Positions 1 to 5,144 of a stretch of 5,416 nt of DNA are shown piece by piece. Below the pieces are notes generated by a model that made no database searches, was not told where the DNA came from, and saw only the letters and a list, made by a program, of their open reading frames with translations. Origin of the DNA: Thioalkalivibrio sp. (GTDB taxonomy: Bacteria; Pseudomonadota; Gammaproteobacteria; Ectothiorhodospirales; Ectothiorhodospiraceae); contig PWRV01000250.1 in the NCBI GenBank assembly GCA_003563455.1, positions 1-5,416 on the forward strand, given 5' to 3'. Both the position numbers and the translations under genes were made by a program. Within the stretch, counting starts at the first letter, position 1, and the number at the start of each line of letters is the position of its first letter.

Positions 1-8
1 CGGCACAT
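1..8 (-). CDS. Possible start of a leftward gene, cut by the window edge
   Basis: On the minus strand an ATG lies at 8-6, preceded by a GGAGAGGG stretch (19-12) whose GGAG is 7 bases from the ATG, a normal Shine-Dalgarno spacing. It sits about 60 bases beyond the stop of the small gene at 69-230, on the same strand. Only two codons and part of a third are visible, so no product can be proposed and the call rests on the ribosome-binding site alone. Confidence 0.25.
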
Positions 9-31
9 CAGCCCTCTCCACGAATCAAGTC

Positions 32-61
32 GGCCGCGCCATCGTGCAACGCCGCGCGGCC
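32..61 (-). terminator. Stem-loop after the small gene, possible terminator
   Basis: A perfect 8-bp inverted repeat, GGCCGCGC (32-39) and GCGCGGCC (54-61), encloses a 14-base loop. On the minus strand it begins 7 bases after the TAA of the 53-residue gene. All stem pairs are G-C. No run of T follows it on the minus strand (the next bases are GACTTGATTC), so it is not a classical intrinsic terminator. It could be a pause or 3'-end stabilising hairpin, or a Rho-assisted stop. Confidence 0.4.
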
Positions 62-68
62 AGCGGGC

Positions 69-230
69 TTAGGGAGTCTTCGGCTTCTTGTATTCCGCTT
101 CTTTCTGGAACGATTCCCAGATCGTGTCGTAGCCGACGTAGCCCTTCTCGTTCGCCGACATCTGCCGGGTCTTCAGATAGCGCGCTTTACCCTCGGGTAC
201 CGCGGGCCGTTCCTTCTTTGGTTCGCTCAT
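69..230 (-). CDS. Small lysine-rich protein of unknown function, 53 residues
   Basis: A short open frame reads MSEPKKERPAVPEG at the start and EAEYKKPKTP at the end, with TAA at 71-69. Its ribosome-binding site is the best in the window: AGGAGGTGA (242-234), nearly the full anti-16S complement. Two ATG codons lie in tandem (233 and 230). The second is chosen because it is 6 bases from AGGAGG, while the first is only 3. The product is hydrophilic, with many Lys and Glu residues. It has a central GYVGYDTIWESFQKE segment rich in aromatics and no signal peptide, membrane helix or cysteine. I do not recognise the family. It lies 340 bases beyond the slyD-like gene and probably has its own promoter. 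Codon use resembles the neighbours (many C/G third positions). The strong initiation site suggests it is well expressed; the function is open. Confidence 0.72.
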   Translation of the reverse strand: MSEPKKERPAVPEGKARYLKTRQMSANEKGYVGYDTIWESFQKEAEYKKPKTP

Positions 231-320
231 CATTCACCTCCTCTCACATCCAAACAGGGGACGTCTCGACACCGCCGTCTGTCCCCCAACCCATTAATAA
301 AACGCTGGATAATAAGGCTT

Positions 321-413
321 CGTCATTACAACCGCAGCGTGGCAATCCGGGTAGAGCCTGTCAGATCGGCACCCTCTATGGATCGCCGCGTCGCTGCGTT
401 CCTCGCGATGACG
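321..413. repeat. Inverted pair of REP-like palindromic repeats (BIME/REPIN-type)
   Basis: The left copy (321-356) and right copy (374-413) are imperfect reverse complements around a 17-base spacer. Shared blocks in order are CGTCAT/ATGACG (321-326 and 408-413), CGCAG/CTGCG, GGCAATCC against GGATCGCC, and TAGAG/CTCTA (352-356 and 374-378). The minus strand of the right copy reads GTCATCGCGAGGAACGCAGC followed by GACGCGGCGATCC. This resembles the GTCATTGCGAGGAGCGCAGC-GACGCGGCAATCC family of dispersed palindromic repeats common in proteobacterial intergenic DNA. The left copy is shortened by several bases. Such pairs fold into a long cruciform or RNA hairpin and are often mobilised by RAYT transposases. 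No transposase is in the window. Confidence 0.6.
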
Positions 414-442
414 GGTTGCTCAGCGTTTCCCCAACACCTTAG

Positions 443-465
443 ACCATTCCTGTGGTCAGGATGGT
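443..465 (-). terminator. Bulged hairpin downstream of the slyD-like gene
   Basis: ACCAT (443-447) and CCTG (449-452) pair with CAGG (457-460) and ATGGT (461-465) around a TGGT tetraloop, leaving one unpaired T at 448. The resulting 9-bp stem lies about 105 bases beyond the slyD-like stop on the minus strand. No T-run follows on either side, so an intrinsic terminator is not demonstrated. It may mark the 3' end of that transcript. Confidence 0.3.
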
Positions 466-492
466 TACGTTCCACGTGATTGCAGGATTCGC

Positions 493-538
493 TGTTCCGC
501 AGGCGCCGCAAACCTCTGGGAACCGCCGCACCGGAACA
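493..538 (-). other. Inverted repeat just after the slyD-like gene
   Basis: TGTTCCG (493-499) and CGGAACA (532-538) are perfect 7-bp complements. Inside them GGCG (502-505) can pair with CGCC (524-527). The structure starts 33 bases beyond the TGA of the slyD-like gene on the minus strand. It is GC-rich and lacks a following T-run. It could act as a 3'-end or Rho-dependent termination structure; this is inference. Confidence 0.3.
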
Positions 539-570
539 CGAACCCTCTACCAGAGCAATGCACAGGCGCC

Positions 571-1098
571 TCAGATTGGCACCGTGCGACCACCGTCGAT
601 ATCCGGTCCCGGCTCCGGCTTCCCACCGTGTTCGATCTCCTCTTCCGTCGCATCACGAACCGTGCGGATGTCGAGTTTGAAGATCACCTCCCGCCCACAC
701 AACGGGTTGTTGCCGTCGATCGTCACGGTCCGCTCGTCGACCCGGGTGACAAGAAAGCTCTTGGTTTCGCCACGGTCGTTTTCCATCAGGATCGCTGTCC
801 CGACTTCCCGATACTCCTCAGGAACGTTTTCGATCTTGTCGGTGATCACCAGCGTCTCGTCGCGCGGCCCGTAGAGCGCGTTGCAGTCGATCGGCACATC
901 AATCGTGTCCCCCTCGGAGTGGCCCGCCAGTTCGGCCATCACGCTCGGCGACAGGATCTCGTTGACGCCATGCACGTAACCAAGGGGATACTCGACCGCG
1001 GTCAAAACTTCGCCCGACTTGCGGTCAACCCCCTGGTACGTCAATTCGACGTATTTGTTTTCCTGGATCACATCCTTCGTCATTGCCCGCACCGTCAT
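571..1098 (-). CDS. SlyD-like FKBP-type peptidyl-prolyl cis-trans isomerase / chaperone
   Basis: The 175-residue product has the SlyD layout. The first FKBP half (about residues 11-75) contains LGYVHGVNEILSPSVMAELAGHSEGD, cut here as LGYVHG, LSPSVM and AELAGHSEGD, matching SlyD LDYLHG...LEGHEVGD. An inserted chaperone flap follows (about 76-125, starting YGPRDE). The second half has IDGNNPLCG (127-135) and the signature VRDATEEEIEHG (147-158). Family members isomerise X-Pro bonds and act as holdases in the cytoplasm. E. coli SlyD ends in a His/Cys-rich nickel-binding tail. Here the tail is a short Gly/Pro stretch with no metal ligands, so a role in nickel delivery is unlikely. The ATG at 1098 overlaps the upstream stop as TGATG, indicating translational coupling. 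An ATG at 1083 (MTKDVIQ) is an alternative start that fits the family's N-terminus well. Partners are unknown. Confidence 0.88.
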   Translation of the reverse strand: MTVRAMTKDVIQENKYVELTYQGVDRKSGEVLTAVEYPLGYVHGVNEILSPSVMAELAGHSEGDTIDVPIDCNALYGPRDETLVITDKIENVPEEYREVGTAILMENDRGETKSFLVTRVDERTVTIDGNNPLCGREVIFKLDIRTVRDATEEEIEHGGKPEPGPDIDGGRTVPI

Positions 1099-1490
1099 CA
1101 GAAAATGGACGCGCCAAAAATCCGAGGCTCTCCCTTCTCATAGCCGAGAACCATTCGGCCCAGCCACTCTCCCTCCCGCTTGGTGCTGCGGACCCGGTAG
1201 AGCACCGTGACGTGTTCACCCCGGCGAATGAGACCGAGGAAATCCCAGTCCTCGCTGAGGCTGCGGGTCAGTTCGCTCTTGGCGAACTGATTGCCCACCT
1301 CGACCTCGTTGAGACCGAAAACGAGATTGAAGGAGAACTTGCGGGTGAATCGCCCGTAATCACCCTCGTTCGACGCCTTGATGAGATCGTCCCACATGGG
1401 ATGGGCGATTGCCGTGATCTCTTCGTCGGAGTGTTCCGTGATGTTCTTGACCGTTCCCGTGCTTTCGGGAGCGTCGGTTGCGCTATTCAT
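1098..1490 (-). CDS. Conserved-looking hypothetical protein, possibly NTF2-like, 130 residues
   Basis: I start this gene at the ATG at 1490 (MNSATDAPESTG). The frame is open further up to an ATG at 1559, but that would place the start in the T-run of the aprA terminator. The ribosome-binding site is weak (GGGA about 9 bases upstream). The N-terminus is polar. A likely helical pair follows (HPMWDDLIKASNEGDYGRFTRKF, split here as HPMWDDLIKASNEGD and YGRFTRKF), then a segment ending VTVLYRVRSTKREGEWLGR and MVLGYEKGEPRIFG that looks like antiparallel strands. This helix-then-sheet order and the W...EGDY pattern resemble small NTF2-like/SnoaL-type folds, but I cannot confirm it and see no catalytic motif. 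It has no signal peptide or membrane helix. It overlaps the slyD-like gene by one base, so the two are probably co-translated. Confidence 0.75.
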   Translation of the reverse strand: MNSATDAPESTGTVKNITEHSDEEITAIAHPMWDDLIKASNEGDYGRFTRKFSFNLVFGLNEVEVGNQFAKSELTRSLSEDWDFLGLIRRGEHVTVLYRVRSTKREGEWLGRMVLGYEKGEPRIFGASIF

Positions 1491-1557
1491 ATCCAATTTC
1501 CCGGACTTGGCGAATGAAAAACGGACCACCGCCGGTGCCCGCTGAACGATCCGGCCC

Positions 1558-1595
1558 AAAAAAATAGCGGCGGGGCCTCGACAAGCCCCCGCCGC
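1558..1595 (-). terminator. Rho-independent terminator of the aprMBA unit
   Basis: On the minus strand GCGGCGGGG (1595-1587) and CCCCGCCGC (1575-1567) form a perfect 9-bp GC stem with an 11-base loop, followed by TA and a run of seven T (1564-1558). The stem begins 9 bases beyond the aprA TAA (1607-1605). Stem, loop size and T-run all meet the standard for intrinsic termination. It separates aprMBA from the two genes that follow, which therefore need readthrough or their own promoter. Confidence 0.93.
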
Positions 1596-1604
1596 AGGTG
1601 CCTG

Positions 1605-3476
1605 TTACTCGCTGGCTTCTTCAACCAGGTGGTAGCAGGGTGCCTTTTCCATCGTGTACTCGCCCGTATCGGGGTCGCGGCGCGACACCGTGAGGACATG
1701 CCAGTTCTCATCGTCGAGCTTCATGGCGTCACCGCGGTAGTAGTACCCCGGCCAGCGGGTCTCCTTGCGGAACAGGGTATGATGGAACACGGCCTCGGAT
1801 GTCAGGACCCGATGCTTGAGCTCCCAGGCCCGCAGCAGCTCGTGGATATCCGCGGCACCCAGCTTCTCGAGGTCCTCCGACAGGATCCTCATCTTCTTCA
1901 TGCCGATGTTCAGCAACTTCTCGTTGGTCATGTAACTGACCGTCACGCCGCCGCAGTACTCGTCCATCAGCTTCTGCAGGCGGTCGAGACCCTGCCTCGG
2001 GTTGATCATGCTGGGGTTGACCGTTCCGGCAACCACCTCGTTGCTGTAGATCTTGTAGTGCTCCATCGGCTTGTAGATCTCGGCCTTGCGGCGTTCGATC
2101 TGCTCGTCGGAAACCCGGATGCCCTGCGCCTTGCCGTCGTCAATGTACTTGCACGCCGCCTTGGCCGCCAGCCGCCCCTCGGTAAAGGAACCGGAGGAGA
2201 ACGCATGCGGCGTACCGCCCACCGCATCACCGGCGCCGAACAGCCCTTCCACGGTCGTCATGCGGTTGTAGCCCCAGAAGTACTCGTCCGGCGAAACGTC
2301 TTCCGGACCGGAACACCACGCACCGCAACCGGTGGCATGCGACCCCATCACGTAGGGTTCGGAGGTGGTCAGCTCGGGGTTCTCGTTCTTCGGATCCACG
2401 TCGGTGGCGGCCCAGAGCACGGCCTGACCCACGGTCATCCCGAGGAAGTTTTCCCAGCCCACTTCTTCAAGGTGCGGGTCCTGGAAGGCCTCCATGGTCA
2501 CCATGTGGATCGGACCACGGCCAGCGTTCACCTCGTTGATGAAGGCGTGGTTACGCAGGCAGGTCGGAATCGGACGGTGGGTCCGGTGCGAGGCCTCCAC
2601 GTCCAGGTATTCCTTGCCGACCATCTTCTGCAGCTCGGGGAACCACTTGGATTCGTACTCTTCGCCCAGACCGTTCTGCGTGTAGGTCTTGAGGTGGAGG
2701 AAGTATGCCCCCACGGGCCCGTAGCCGTCCTTGAAGCGGGCCAGCACGATCCGGTTTTCCATCTGGGTCATCTTCGCGCCGGCCTGGATCAGCAGACCGT
2801 AGGCGGAGCCGGAGGACCAGGGCGCGTACCACACGCGGCCGGCACCTTCGCCGACCGAACGCGGCTTGAAGATCATGGACGCGCCGCCGGCGGCCACGAT
2901 GACCGACTTCGACTTGAACACATGGTAGTTCCCGGTCCGCACGTTGAAACCGACGGCGCCGGCCACCCGGTTTTCCTTGGACTCGTCCATCAGCAGGTGC
3001 GTGACGCAGATCCGGTTGAAGATCTTGTCGGCGGACTTCTTGGCGGCCTCTGCCACGATCGGCTTGTAGGACTCGCCGTGGATCATGATCTGCCAACGTC
3101 CTTCACGCTGATACGCGCCCGTCTTCGGGTCGCGCATCAGCGGCAGGCCCCACTCCTCGAACTGGTGCACCGCCGAGTCGACGTGGCGGGCCATGTCGAA
3201 CAGCAGGTCCTCGCGCACCATCCCCATCAGGTCGATGCGGGCGTAGCGGACGTGGTCCTCCGGGTTGTTTTCGCCCCAGCGGGTGCCCATGTAGCAGTTG
3301 ATCGCGTACAGGCCCTGGGCCACGGCGCCGGAGCGGTCGATGTTCGCCTTTTCGGCGATCACGATGTTCTTGTCCTGACCCCAGTACCGGGCTTCAAAGG
3401 CGGCGCCTGTGCCGCCCAGTCCAGCGCCAACGACGAGGATGTCGATGTTGTCTTCGACGACAGTCTGGTATCCCAT
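1605..3476 (-). CDS. aprA: Dissimilatory adenylylsulfate reductase, alpha (FAD) subunit
   Basis: AprA is the catalytic flavoprotein. In sulfur oxidisers it converts sulfite plus AMP to APS, passing two electrons to AprB; in sulfate reducers it runs in reverse. The 623-residue length is normal. The N-terminus has the FAD dinucleotide motif GAGLGG (17-22), with acidic E42 ending the second strand. NCYMG (60-64) and HGESY (133-137) are conserved substrate/FAD-site segments. ARFKDGYGPVGA carries R247, and SHATGCGAWCSGPED carries H380. These correspond by motif to the Archaeoglobus catalytic Arg265 and His398, both at the same 18-residue offset. A second flavin-contact motif, GLFGAGDAVGGTPHAF, spans 411-426. 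No key residue is missing and there is no frameshift. The ATG overlaps the aprB stop (TGATG), giving coupled 1:1 synthesis. An intrinsic terminator follows. The direction of the reaction is inferred from the presence of aprM. Confidence 0.97.
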   Translation of the reverse strand: MGYQTVVEDNIDILVVGAGLGGTGAAFEARYWGQDKNIVIAEKANIDRSGAVAQGLYAINCYMGTRWGENNPEDHVRYARIDLMGMVREDLLFDMARHVDSAVHQFEEWGLPLMRDPKTGAYQREGRWQIMIHGESYKPIVAEAAKKSADKIFNRICVTHLLMDESKENRVAGAVGFNVRTGNYHVFKSKSVIVAAGGASMIFKPRSVGEGAGRVWYAPWSSGSAYGLLIQAGAKMTQMENRIVLARFKDGYGPVGAYFLHLKTYTQNGLGEEYESKWFPELQKMVGKEYLDVEASHRTHRPIPTCLRNHAFINEVNAGRGPIHMVTMEAFQDPHLEEVGWENFLGMTVGQAVLWAATDVDPKNENPELTTSEPYVMGSHATGCGAWCSGPEDVSPDEYFWGYNRMTTVEGLFGAGDAVGGTPHAFSSGSFTEGRLAAKAACKYIDDGKAQGIRVSDEQIERRKAEIYKPMEHYKIYSNEVVAGTVNPSMINPRQGLDRLQKLMDEYCGGVTVSYMTNEKLLNIGMKKMRILSEDLEKLGAADIHELLRAWELKHRVLTSEAVFHHTLFRKETRWPGYYYRGDAMKLDDENWHVLTVSRRDPDTGEYTMEKAPCYHLVEEASE

Positions 3477-3955
3477 CAGTAGTAAACCCCTTCTTTCAGC
3501 TTGAGGCCGGCGGATTCCAGCGTGTGCAGACCGCCTTCGTCCATGCGGATGTACTTCGGCTCGTTGAACAGCAACTGGCTGTCCCGCATGTCCTTATCCG
3601 GCCCGGAAACATCCGAGAGTTTGGGAATGTGCTTGCCCCAGGGCTTGGTGGTGATCGGCGAGAGGAAGTCCTTTTCGCGGCCGTCCCGGAACTTGACCTT
3701 CCAGGCGATGGTTCCGCGTTCTTCGTCCCGTTTCACCCGGACGCTGTGCCCCAGCGGTGCGAAGTCTGCGTACCCGCGAACGTCAATTGCGTCGTGGGGG
3801 CAGGCCTTCACGCAGGAGTAGCACTCCCAGCACATGTTGGGCTCGATGTTGTAGGCGCGACGCATGGTCGGGTCGATGTGCATGATGTCTGACGGGCAGA
3901 TATCCACGCAGTATCCACAGCCATCGCAACGGGTCATGTATACGAAAGTTGGCAT
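3476..3955 (-). CDS. aprB: Dissimilatory adenylylsulfate reductase, beta (iron-sulfur) subunit
   Basis: AprB is the electron-transfer partner of AprA and forms the cytoplasmic AprAB heterodimer. The first third is a ferredoxin domain with two cluster motifs: C10-x2-C13-x2-C16-x3-CP (C20), then C42-x2-C45-x2-C48-x3-CP (C52). This is one full set of ligands for each of two [4Fe-4S] clusters. W43, beside the second cluster, matches the Trp proposed to lie on the electron path to FAD. The remainder (about 65-159) is the AprB-specific extension that wraps around AprA, with FRDGREKDFLSPITTKPWG as a typical stretch. The length of 159 residues is usual. The start is well set: MPTFVYMTRCDGCGYC matches the family N-terminus, and GAGGA (3965-3961) lies 5 bases upstream. 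The gene lies 54 bases after aprM and overlaps aprA by one base. Confidence 0.97.
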   Translation of the reverse strand: MPTFVYMTRCDGCGYCVDICPSDIMHIDPTMRRAYNIEPNMCWECYSCVKACPHDAIDVRGYADFAPLGHSVRVKRDEERGTIAWKVKFRDGREKDFLSPITTKPWGKHIPKLSDVSGPDKDMRDSQLLFNEPKYIRMDEGGLHTLESAGLKLKEGVYY

Positions 3956-3980
3956 GACAATCCTCGATCAATACAGTTGT

Positions 3981-4012
3981 TCAGGTGAGAGACTCATCAG
4001 GTGAGAGCCTCA
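3981..4012. repeat. Tandem 16-bp duplication across the aprM stop codon
   Basis: Two adjacent 16-base units, tcaggtgagagactca (3981-3996) and tcaggtgagagcctca (3997-4012), differ at one position. The TGA of aprM (4012-4010) lies at the edge of the second unit, so the duplication occupies most of the aprM-aprB gap. It looks like a recent slippage or duplication event and does not alter either reading frame. Confidence 0.85.
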
Positions 4013-4846
4013 GTAGTGCTGCGGCGCTTCGCGCTGAATGCCGAGGCCCATGTCCATCGGGGCGTCCCGCAGCAATTCCATTGAGTGTCGCTTCTGCTGT
4101 TCCGGATCGTCGCGGCTTATGGTCGGCATGTTTTCCGCCGATCCGTCGGCCCGGGTCAGGCGCTTCTGGTAGGCCGCGGCGGGCTTGAAGAACATGTGCG
4201 CAAACTTGGACCAGTAGACGCTGCCGAACAGGATGGTGGTGGCCGCGATGAACAGGACGAAGAAGAGCCAGCTGATGGCGCCGGCAGCCAGAGTCAGCGA
4301 CCACAGCAGACCGAAGGTGGCCATCCCGAGCAGGGAGAGGATGAACAGATCCGCACGTCCGACCTTGTACCAGGGCTTGCCCTCGGAGGTGAGGTCAACC
4401 CGGATGCCGAACCAGAACCAGTAGCCTCCGGCGGCCAGCATCAGCGCGCCAAGATGCCAGAGAAGGGGAACGATGGCGGGGGCGGTCGCCGCCGGCGTGG
4501 CGTAGCCGAAGATCAGGATCGCCGAGGTGACGACGAAAAGGATGAACCCGTACATCGTGAGGAGGTGGGCCATCTGGCGCTTCGGGTTCGCAAACTCGCC
4601 CGACGTCAGGACTTCCTTGCCGATGGTCTTGGCCGCGAGCGCGACTTTTTCGGAGCCGCTTACGGTGCGCTTCGCGTTCTCCTTCGCGCGCTTGGAGTTC
4701 TCGAAGAAGTATTTGGCGTTGTTCTTGTGCAGCATATCCAGAATGACGCCGGCGGCCACCAGAATGACCATCAGCACGACATAGGCCTGCATGACGCCCG
4801 GCGGAATGACCGCCGCAAGTTCGGCAAAGGGGTTACTTGTGATCAC
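4010..4846 (-). CDS. aprM: Putative membrane anchor of APS reductase (AprM)
   Basis: AprM is the membrane protein found next to aprBA in one lineage of sulfur oxidisers. It is thought to hold AprBA at the inner membrane and pass its electrons to quinone. The 278-residue product shows five hydrophobic segments: about 17-37, 95-115, 124-147, 166-188 and 191-212. A charged loop (about 40-93, Lys/Arg-rich) follows the first, and a polar tail covers about 221-278. H94, H131 and H217 lie in or next to segments and are candidate haem ligands by analogy with NarI/QmoC-type subunits; this is inference. The start is GTG at 4846, preceded by AAGGAGG (4862-4856) at a 9-base spacing, which is a strong site. 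Assignment rests on topology plus position directly before aprB and aprA; the family itself is poorly characterised. Confidence 0.88.
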   Translation of the reverse strand: MITSNPFAELAAVIPPGVMQAYVVLMVILVAAGVILDMLHKNNAKYFFENSKRAKENAKRTVSGSEKVALAAKTIGKEVLTSGEFANPKRQMAHLLTMYGFILFVVTSAILIFGYATPAATAPAIVPLLWHLGALMLAAGGYWFWFGIRVDLTSEGKPWYKVGRADLFILSLLGMATFGLLWSLTLAAGAISWLFFVLFIAATTILFGSVYWSKFAHMFFKPAAAYQKRLTRADGSAENMPTISRDDPEQQKRHSMELLRDAPMDMGLGIQREAPQHY

Positions 4847-4894
4847 GGGTCCGAGCCTCCTTCTTGTTATACGGGAAATTCGCCGAGTCTGTTC

Positions 4895-4912
4895 GATTCC
4901 GATTTTCGAATC
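4895..4912. promoter_or_regulatory. Small dyad upstream of aprM, possible operator
   Basis: GATTC (4895-4899) and GAATC (4908-4912) form a symmetrical 5-8-5 dyad about 50 bases before the aprM start, inside the AT-rich stretch where a promoter would be expected. The overlapping TTCGA/TCGAA pair gives related symmetry. The size suits a dimeric regulator, but a 5-bp arm is short enough to occur by chance. Confidence 0.2.
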
Positions 4913-4988
4913 AAATTAAAGTTACTTGACTTTCCATAAGCCTGATTAATGGCCAGATCGCTGGCGCAGGCGCGGCGCGTGGCGTGTT

Positions 4989-5011
4989 GCCGCCTGGATC
5001 GAATCGGCGGC
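4989..5011 (-). other. GC-rich hairpin upstream of aprM
   Basis: GCCGCC (4989-4994) pairs with GGCGGC (5006-5011). GAT (4997-4999) pairs with ATC (5003-5005) inside it, leaving a two-base bulge and a CGA loop. This gives nine pairs in total. If the aprMBA transcript starts further right, the hairpin would lie in its 5' leader; otherwise it is intergenic. No T-run follows on the minus strand. Confidence 0.4.
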
Positions 5012-5104
5012 GAGCGCAGCCGCGCATGGGCTGGCGCAGGAGCGGGGGTCGCTTCATTCCGCGGGGTAGTTACCACAGATCCGACAAGCATACCACCAAA
5101 CACC

Positions 5105-5131
5105 CCGCCTGTCGGTCCGTACCGACGGCGG
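5105..5131 (-). other. Strong 11-bp hairpin with an alternative pairing partner
   Basis: CCGCC (5105-5109) and GTCGGT (5111-5116) pair with ACCGAC (5121-5126) and GGCGG (5127-5131), giving 11 pairs around a CCGT tetraloop with one bulged T (5110). ACCCCGC (5102-5108), overlapping the outer left arm, is also a perfect 7-bp complement of GCGGGGT (5061-5067). The two pairings cannot coexist. On the minus strand the hairpin is followed by GGGTGTTTGGTGG, which is only weakly T-rich, so simple intrinsic termination is not clear. Confidence 0.5.
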
Positions 5132-5144
5132 CGGGCGTGACCCC

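Larger units (their letters stand above)
231..570. other. Intergenic region with hairpins and REP-like repeats
   Basis: No convincing gene lies here. Reading leftward from the slyD-like stop, it holds a hairpin-prone segment (493-538), a bulged hairpin (443-465) and an inverted pair of REP-like palindromes (321-413). An AT-rich patch follows (292-318, with TTATTATCC and TTTTATTAATG on the minus strand), then the Shine-Dalgarno of the small gene. The AT-rich patch is the natural place for that gene's promoter. I could not find a -35/-10 pair with proper spacing, so no promoter is called. Confidence 0.6.
4847..5144 (-). promoter_or_regulatory. Upstream region of aprMBA, hairpin-rich
   Basis: No gene is convincing here. 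Nearest aprM is its Shine-Dalgarno (4862-4856), then an AT-rich stretch (4901-4946) where a promoter is plausible, although I found no -35/-10 pair of good quality. Further up are GC-rich hairpins at 4989-5011 and 5105-5131. The latter region can also pair in a second way with 5061-5067. GCTGGCGCAGG occurs twice, at 4960-4970 and 5030-5040, in direct orientation. GGGGTC (5045-5050) and GACCCC (5139-5144) frame the right-hand part as inverted ends. Confidence 0.45.

Noticed and set aside
44..442. 132-codon plus-strand frame over the small gene and repeat pair
   Set aside because: Ser/Arg/Pro-rich translation with no motif. It runs through palindromic repeats and lies opposite a better-supported small gene.
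326..511. 61-codon minus-strand frame with the peptide VIARNAATRRS
   Set aside because: This peptide is what a REP-like palindrome of this family gives when translated. The frame crosses the repeat pair and has no good ribosome-binding site.
628..1143. 171-codon plus-strand frame opposite the slyD-like gene
   Set aside because: No recognisable motif; the opposite strand has a full SlyD-type sequence signature.
1629..3482. Long open frame on the plus strand, antiparallel to aprA
   Set aside because: It is a shadow of the GC-rich codon pattern of aprA. The translation is His/Val/Gly/Leu-rich without any family motif, while the minus strand encodes an unmistakable AprA.
4085..4939. 284-codon open frame on the plus strand opposite aprM
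   Set aside because: The product is full of Arg, Glu, Gln and Gly with no domain, which is typical of the reverse of a membrane-protein gene. The minus strand has a good ribosome-binding site and clear membrane helices.
4926..4951. TTGACT on the plus strand as a -35 promoter element
   Set aside because: The best -10 candidate (TAATGG) is only 15 bases away and a poor match, and no rightward gene lies downstream.
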